Part shown: positions 7,051 to 10,043 of the stretch, piece after piece | How positions within the stretch are numbered: position 1 is the first letter of the stretch | Layout: every line of letters begins with the position of its first letter | Position numbers and translations under genes: made by a program | The notes under the pieces: generated by a model | Database searches by the model: none | What the model saw: only the letters and a program-made list of their open reading frames with translations | What the model was told of the DNA's origin: nothing | DNA from: CAYNFH01 sp964396385 | Lineage (GTDB): Bacteria > Armatimonadota > Chthonomonadetes > Chthonomonadales > CAJBBX01 | Reading direction: 5' to 3' | NCBI GenBank assembly: GCA_964396385.1 | Contig: CAYNFH010000225.1 | Coordinates: 1-10,043, forward strand | Length of the DNA stretch: 10,043 nucleotides

Positions 7051-7521
7051 TCAGAGCTTACGCGCGGCTTCCAGCACATCTCGAGCGTGGTTGCCCAGTT
7101 CCACCTTCGGGAAGACATGCCGGAGAATCCCATCGCCGTCAATGACGAACGTCGACCTCTCGATTCCCATAAACTTGCGGCCCATGAAGCTCTTCTCCTT
7201 CCATACCCCGAAAGCCTCCGCGACCTTGTGGTCTTCGTCGGCAATCAGCGGAAAGGGAAGCTCCTGCTTGGAGGCGAACCGTGCCTGCTTTTTCACCGAG
7301 TCCGCGCTGGCGCCCAGAACGGCGATGCCAGCGGCCTGGTAATCCGGGTATGCGTCGCGGAACCCGCGCGCTTCTATGATTCAGCCGGGCGTATCCGCCT
7401 TGGGGAAGAAGAAGAGGACCAGCGGGCGGCCGCGGTAATCCGCCAGGGAGACGGTTGCGCCCGTGTGGGCGGTGGCCGAGAAGTCCGGAGTGGGCGAGCC
7501 GACGGCGGGCGGTTGGGACAT
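7051..7521 (-). CDS. bcp: BCP/PrxQ-type peroxiredoxin with in-frame TGA at the peroxidatic cysteine (candidate selenoprotein)
   Basis: Thiol- or selenol-dependent peroxidase that reduces hydroperoxides in the cytoplasm. Read from ATG 7521 (GGAGG 6 bases upstream) to TGA 7053-7051, it gives 156 residues if the internal TGA at codon 47 (7383-7381) is decoded; E. coli BCP has about the same length. Family features lie on both sides of that codon: VGSPTPDFSATAHTG, then LVLFFFPKADTPG (Pro40, Thr44 of PxxxTxxC), codon 47, IIEARGFRD, then FPLIADEDHKVAEAFGVW, then KSFMGRKFMGIERSTFVID with the conserved active-site Arg122. Position 47 is the peroxidatic cysteine of the family. The usual resolving cysteine five residues on is Arg52, and the protein has no cysteine at all. 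TGA is also the true stop, and other genes here end in TGA, so a general TGA reassignment is unlikely. Alternatives: a point nonsense mutation or a base error. A call of only 7296-7051 would lack the active site. Confidence 0.88.
7352..7371 (-). promoter_or_regulatory. Candidate bacterial SECIS hairpin downstream of the in-frame TGA
   Basis: Nine bases after the TGA, GCG+CGCGG (7371-7364) pairs with CCGCG (7360-7356) and CGC (7354-7352), with a bulged A at 7355 and a three-base loop GUU (7363-7361). The loop begins 17 bases after the UGA and starts with G. Bacterial SECIS elements, which recruit SelB, are short stems just 3' of the UGA with a G in the first loop positions, and E. coli fdhF has GU in its loop. 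AAUC (7381-7378, overlapping the TGA) could also pair with GAUU (7344-7341) as a lower stem. GC-rich coding sequence can form such stems by chance. Confidence 0.55.
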
Positions 7522-7570
7522 GCGCTACCTCCAGGGAAAGAGATGCGGCGAGCGGCCAGAAGACGCCCAC

Positions 7571-7598
7571 ATTCTAGCACACTGGCCGGCAACATAAA
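7571..7598 (-). promoter_or_regulatory. Predicted promoter of the peroxiredoxin-kinase-transporter operon
   Basis: On the minus strand an extended -10 TGCTAGAAT (7579-7571) is preceded, 16 bases before TAGAAT, by a weak -35 TTTATG (7598-7593). The start would be near 7564, giving a leader of about 43 bases to ATG 7521. The position immediately after a terminator fits the start of a new transcription unit. No operator is evident. Confidence 0.45.
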
Positions 7599-7624
7599 GC
7601 GCCCCGCACAGTGACGGGGCGCTT
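7597..7624 (-). terminator. Hairpin terminator after the LolA-like gene
   Basis: A perfect 10-bp stem, AAGCGCCCCG (7624-7615 on the minus strand) with CGGGGCGCTT (7606-7597), has an 8-base loop. The U-containing stretch TATGTTG follows in the minus direction, 23 bases after the stop of the upstream gene. The U run is short but the stem is strong. It separates the upstream genes from the peroxiredoxin operon. Confidence 0.8.
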
Positions 7625-7647
7625 CGACAGTGAACGCTGATCGGGAG

Positions 7648-8388
7648 CTACAGCTCGAAAACCCTGTCAGCGATGCCGACGTTCACCTTGATGTCCCGGT
7701 ACTGAGTGATGCCGGCGATCTGGTGGTCGGTGCTCATCGCTTCGATGCGCGTCGGGAACCAGATGCCCGGCGCGACCTCCCGCACGTCCTTGTAGAGGTA
7801 GACTGCCTGGAGCTTGCCGCTCTGGCTGTAAGACTCGCGCTTGCGGACCACCCTGGTCTTCGGATCGATGTAGAAGATGTGGTGGGACGTGTCATCGCTC
7901 TGGTCCTTGTACCGGATCTCGAAGACCGCGCACGGGCTCCCCTCTACGGATGCTTCGCGCAGGTACTGCGCGTTGGTGTAGCTGAGGAAGTACTCCGACA
8001 CCAGCCCAACGTCCATGAGCGACTTCCGCTTGCCCGGGGCCGGGCCGAAGTTCCGCTTCGTGCTCAGGTGCATGCGGGGCACAGACACGTACTGAATGGC
8101 GCCGTTCAGGATTACCACGGCCTTGGTGCCTTCCATGGCCGCGTCGAAGCGGATCTTGTTGGGCTCCTTGTACTGAACGTGAACTTCTCGGAACCGGTAG
8201 AGCAAGCCTGCGTCCTTGCTGATCTTGCCGAGCTCGCGCTGGTCCGCCTGGACGGCAATGATGGTGGCCGTAAAGTCATCCAGGCGGTGGGTGACGTAGT
8301 CCTGGATGTTGGTCGAGAGAGCGCGGGCCTGACCGCCCGCGGCCATGAGCAGAGCCGCGAGGAGCCCGCCGTGAAGGGATCTGCGCAC
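7648..8388 (-). CDS. Exported LolA/RseB-like outer-membrane lipoprotein-sorting family protein
   Basis: Predicted secreted protein of 246 residues. The GTG start at 8388 is chosen because AGGAGG lies 6 bases upstream and the signal peptide then begins at once (VRRSLHGGLLAALLMAAGG, then QARALS). The open frame extends to 8454 but lacks such support. The mature part looks like the LolA/RseB half-barrel found in proteins annotated as outer-membrane lipoprotein-sorting: VQYKEPNKIRFDAAMEGTKA, IFYIDPKTRVVRKRESYSQ, then VREVAPGIWFPTRIEAMS (the PxGxWxP-type segment seen in such proteins). There is one cysteine in the mature part (GSPCAVFEI) and no lipobox. It may bind lipid or lipoprotein in the periplasm; the precise role is not shown. 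It lies 139 bases after the DUF1553 gene, possibly cotranscribed, and is followed by a terminator. Confidence 0.7.
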   Translation of the reverse strand: MRRSLHGGLLAALLMAAGGQARALSTNIQDYVTHRLDDFTATIIAVQADQRELGKISKDAGLLYRFREVHVQYKEPNKIRFDAAMEGTKAVVILNGAIQYVSVPRMHLSTKRNFGPAPGKRKSLMDVGLVSEYFLSYTNAQYLREASVEGSPCAVFEIRYKDQSDDTSHHIFYIDPKTRVVRKRESYSQSGKLQAVYLYKDVREVAPGIWFPTRIEAMSTDHQIAGITQYRDIKVNVGIADRVFEL

Positions 8389-8400
8389 GATAATCCTCCT
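8389..8400 (-). promoter_or_regulatory. Ribosome binding site that fixes a GTG start
   Basis: AGGAGG (8400-8395) with spacer ATTATC precedes GTG 8388-8386. It decides the start of the LolA-like gene against the longer frame to 8454, whose extra 22 residues are basic and would displace the signal peptide. Confidence 0.75.
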
Positions 8401-8527
8401 GATGGTGTACTGCCGCGGAATCCTACGTGCCACCGAGCGGCCAGGGTTCCGCAATATTGAGCCAGCGTCGCGGCGGCGAAAGGTTGCCCGGTTCTATGGT
8501 ATCACAACCGTCGTTGCGGGCGAGGGG
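8389..8527. other. Spacer between the DUF1553 gene and the LolA-like gene
   Basis: 139 bases with no convincing ORF, RNA or terminator. Neither a hairpin with a U tract nor a good -35/-10 pair is visible, so whether the two flanking genes share a transcript cannot be decided here. Confidence 0.5.
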
Positions 8528-10043
8528 TCAGTCCACGAACGCGAACTCGTTGGTCATGAGGAGCGTCTGCACGTACTGGCTCCATCGGTCCAAGGACTGA
8601 GCCGAAGGCTGCGACGATGCCAGCGCCAGACCGCTGCCGCCGGCAACGAACCGCAGGCCCAGCGCCACCTCCTCAGCATCCGGCGAACGGGCGTAGATCG
8701 CCCGGTACAGGAAGCGTATGCGCGCGGCAGGCTCCGATATCGCCTCCACGTCCGGGCGGTGCGCCAGGGCGCGTGCCTGCTCCAATACGAATGGACTGTT
8801 CATCAGGAACAGCGCCTGCTGCGGGACGGTAGTGCGGTACCTCTGGGCGCTGCTGCTGTCCGGGCTGGCGAAGTCAAACGTGCGGTAGAAGGCAGGCAGG
8901 TTCTGGCGGTCGATAAAGCTGTAGACCGACCGCCGGCCGCTGAAGGGCTGCTTCAGGATATCCACCGACGGGCCCCCCATTGACGTATCCAGGTGGCCGG
9001 ACACCATGAGCAGCGAATCACGCATGGCCTCCAGGTCGAGGCGCTGGCGGTTCTGGTGCGAGAGCAGCCTGTTCTCCGGGTCCGCGACGAGCCGGGCCGG
9101 CGGGCAGTCGCTGGTCTGCATGTACGTGCTGGAGAGCATGATGAGCCGGTGCAGCTTCTTGATGGACCAGCCTCCCTCCACGAAGCGGGCGGCGAGGTAG
9201 TCCAGCAGCGCGGGGTGGGTCGGCGGCTCGCCGCGCGTCCCAAAGTCGCTGGGTGTGCGGACGAGCCCATAGCCGAAATGGTGCAGCCAGACGCGGTTCA
9301 CGAGCACGCGCGCCGTGAGCGGGTTGGTCGGACTCGCGATGGCCTCGGCGAGCTCCAGTCTCCCGCTGCCCTGGATAAACGGATGGGCGTCATCGCCTCC
9401 CAGGATCTGCGGGAATCGCCGCGGCACTTCATCGCCAGGGTTGTTCGGGTTGCCGCGCTTCAGAACGTGCGGAGTAACGGGAGCAGGCAAGTCAATGAGT
9501 GCGGGGGCGGTTTCCGGAGCGGGCGGCAGCGTCTTGCGGAGGGTCTCCGCCGTCTGGCGCAGCGTCCGAAAGCGGTCGCGCACGGCCGGCTCAAACGCCT
9601 CCGCGAGCCTTTCCTGCTCTTTCGGAGCGGGGAGCGTGCCTTCGCGGAACTTCTGGAGCAGGTCCCGCACCGGCGCCGGCACGGAGTCGGGATGATCCTT
9701 GACCTTCGTCCGCAGCGCGGCCACCTGGGCCAGGGCGAGCTCGTTTGCCTCCTTCTCCGCCGCGAAGATCTGAGCGTTCTGCCGCTCGTACGGCTCGGTA
9801 ACGGACTTTGGCGCGATGGAGAGGGGCGGTTTCGGCTCAGTCGAGCTGGCGTATACGCCGTACAGGGCGTAGTAGTCCCGCTGGGAGATCGGATCGAACT
9901 TATGGTCGTGGCACCTGGCGCAGCCCACGGTGAGTCCTTCCAGGCCTCGCATCGTAACGTCGATACGGTCGTCGATAATGTCGTGCGGGTTGGTCGGGAC
10001 GCCCCGGGCCAGAGTGAGGACGCCAAGCGCCCCGAGGGGCCGC
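8528..10043 (-). CDS. DUF1549-DUF1553 (PSCyt2-PSD1) protein, N-terminus outside window
   Basis: The frame is open from the upstream window edge to TGA 8530-8528, so the start of the gene is missing and an internal ATG at 9952 is not the start. The first visible residues, LARGVPTNPHDIIDDRIDVT, followed by GLTVGCARCHDHKFDPISQR and DYYALYGVYASS, are the end of DUF1549, with a CxxCH haem-binding-type motif (CARCH). A charged Glu/Lys-rich linker follows. DUF1553 then fills the rest: RGNPNNPGDEVPRRFPQIL, GSGRLELAEAIASPTNPLTA, VNRVWLHHFGYGLVRTPSDF, then GEPPTHPALLDYLAARFVEG, and RLDLEAMRDSLLMVSGHLD. Such proteins are abundant in Planctomycetota, Verrucomicrobiota and relatives, are usually exported and often adjoin DUF1501 or sulfatase genes. 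Their biochemical role is largely unknown; polysaccharide breakdown or redox roles have been suggested. The missing N-terminus should hold a signal peptide and perhaps another cytochrome-like domain. Confidence 0.93.
   Translation of the reverse strand, partial: RPLGALGVLTLARGVPTNPHDIIDDRIDVTMRGLEGLTVGCARCHDHKFDPISQRDYYALYGVYASSTEPKPPLSIAPKSVTEPYERQNAQIFAAEKEANELALAQVAALRTKVKDHPDSVPAPVRDLLQKFREGTLPAPKEQERLAEAFEPAVRDRFRTLRQTAETLRKTLPPAPETAPALIDLPAPVTPHVLKRGNPNNPGDEVPRRFPQILGGDDAHPFIQGSGRLELAEAIASPTNPLTARVLVNRVWLHHFGYGLVRTPSDFGTRGEPPTHPALLDYLAARFVEGGWSIKKLHRLIMLSSTYMQTSDCPPARLVADPENRLLSHQNRQRLDLEAMRDSLLMVSGHLDTSMGGPSVDILKQPFSGRRSVYSFIDRQNLPAFYRTFDFASPDSSSAQRYRTTVPQQALFLMNSPFVLEQARALAHRPDVEAISEPAARIRFLYRAIYARSPDAEEVALGLRFVAGGSGLALASSQPSAQSLDRWSQYVQTLLMTNEFAFVD

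Noticed and set aside
7051..7296. A short separate 81-residue protein starting at GTG 7296
   Set aside because: It is the C-terminal half of the peroxiredoxin. It would lack the active site, has no good ribosome binding site, and the upstream half continues in the same frame with only the TGA between.
9460..10026. A 188-codon minus-strand frame overlapping the DUF1553 gene
   Set aside because: It is Arg/Ser/Pro-rich without domains and overlaps a gene with extended family similarity in another frame.

Overview
The window is a high-GC stretch (roughly 60% or more by eye) of a draft bacterial genome, probably a metagenome-assembled one because a run of ten Ns sits inside a gene. Every convincing gene is on the minus strand, so transcription runs from high to low coordinates. 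A DUF1549/DUF1553 (PSCyt2/PSD1) protein next to ribose-type ABC permeases and a Wza/Wzc exopolysaccharide pair suggests Planctomycetota, Verrucomicrobiota, Acidobacteriota or Armatimonadota. I lean weakly to Armatimonadota. Signal peptides, an outer-membrane export protein and a LolA-like protein point to a cell with two membranes.

Layout in transcription order: (1) 10043-8528, a CxxCH-containing DUF1549-DUF1553 protein cut by the window edge; (2) 8388-7648, an exported protein resembling outer-membrane lipoprotein-sorting proteins, followed by a strong hairpin terminator (7624-7597); (3) a probable operon starting at an extended -10 promoter near 7576: a BCP/PrxQ peroxiredoxin (7521-7051), a PfkB sugar kinase of 2-keto-3-deoxygluconate-kinase type (7042-6083), two ribose/rhamnose-type ABC permeases (about 6014-5154 and 5154-4192) and a sugar-binding lipoprotein (4104-3064); (4) after a structured 240-base spacer, an exopolysaccharide unit: a Wzc-like chain-length regulator/tyrosine kinase (2823-585, broken by the assembly gap) overlapping by ATGA a Wza-like export protein (588-1, cut by the window edge).

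The most important observation is the peroxiredoxin. Its reading frame is intact over 156 residues and matches BCP throughout, except for one in-frame TGA (7383-7381) exactly where the peroxidatic cysteine belongs (TPG-stop-IIEA in place of TPGCTxEA). The protein has no cysteine, and a hairpin whose loop begins GUU lies just 3' of the TGA. This is the signature of a selenocysteine-containing peroxiredoxin, which ordinary gene callers would split, truncate or call a pseudogene.

The transport operon would bring in a sugar or sugar acid and phosphorylate it. No ABC ATPase is encoded within it, so energising the importer needs a protein from elsewhere. Between permease and binding protein there is a G-quadruplex motif that overlaps a hairpin. 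The first permease lacks a canonical start codon for its first membrane segment.
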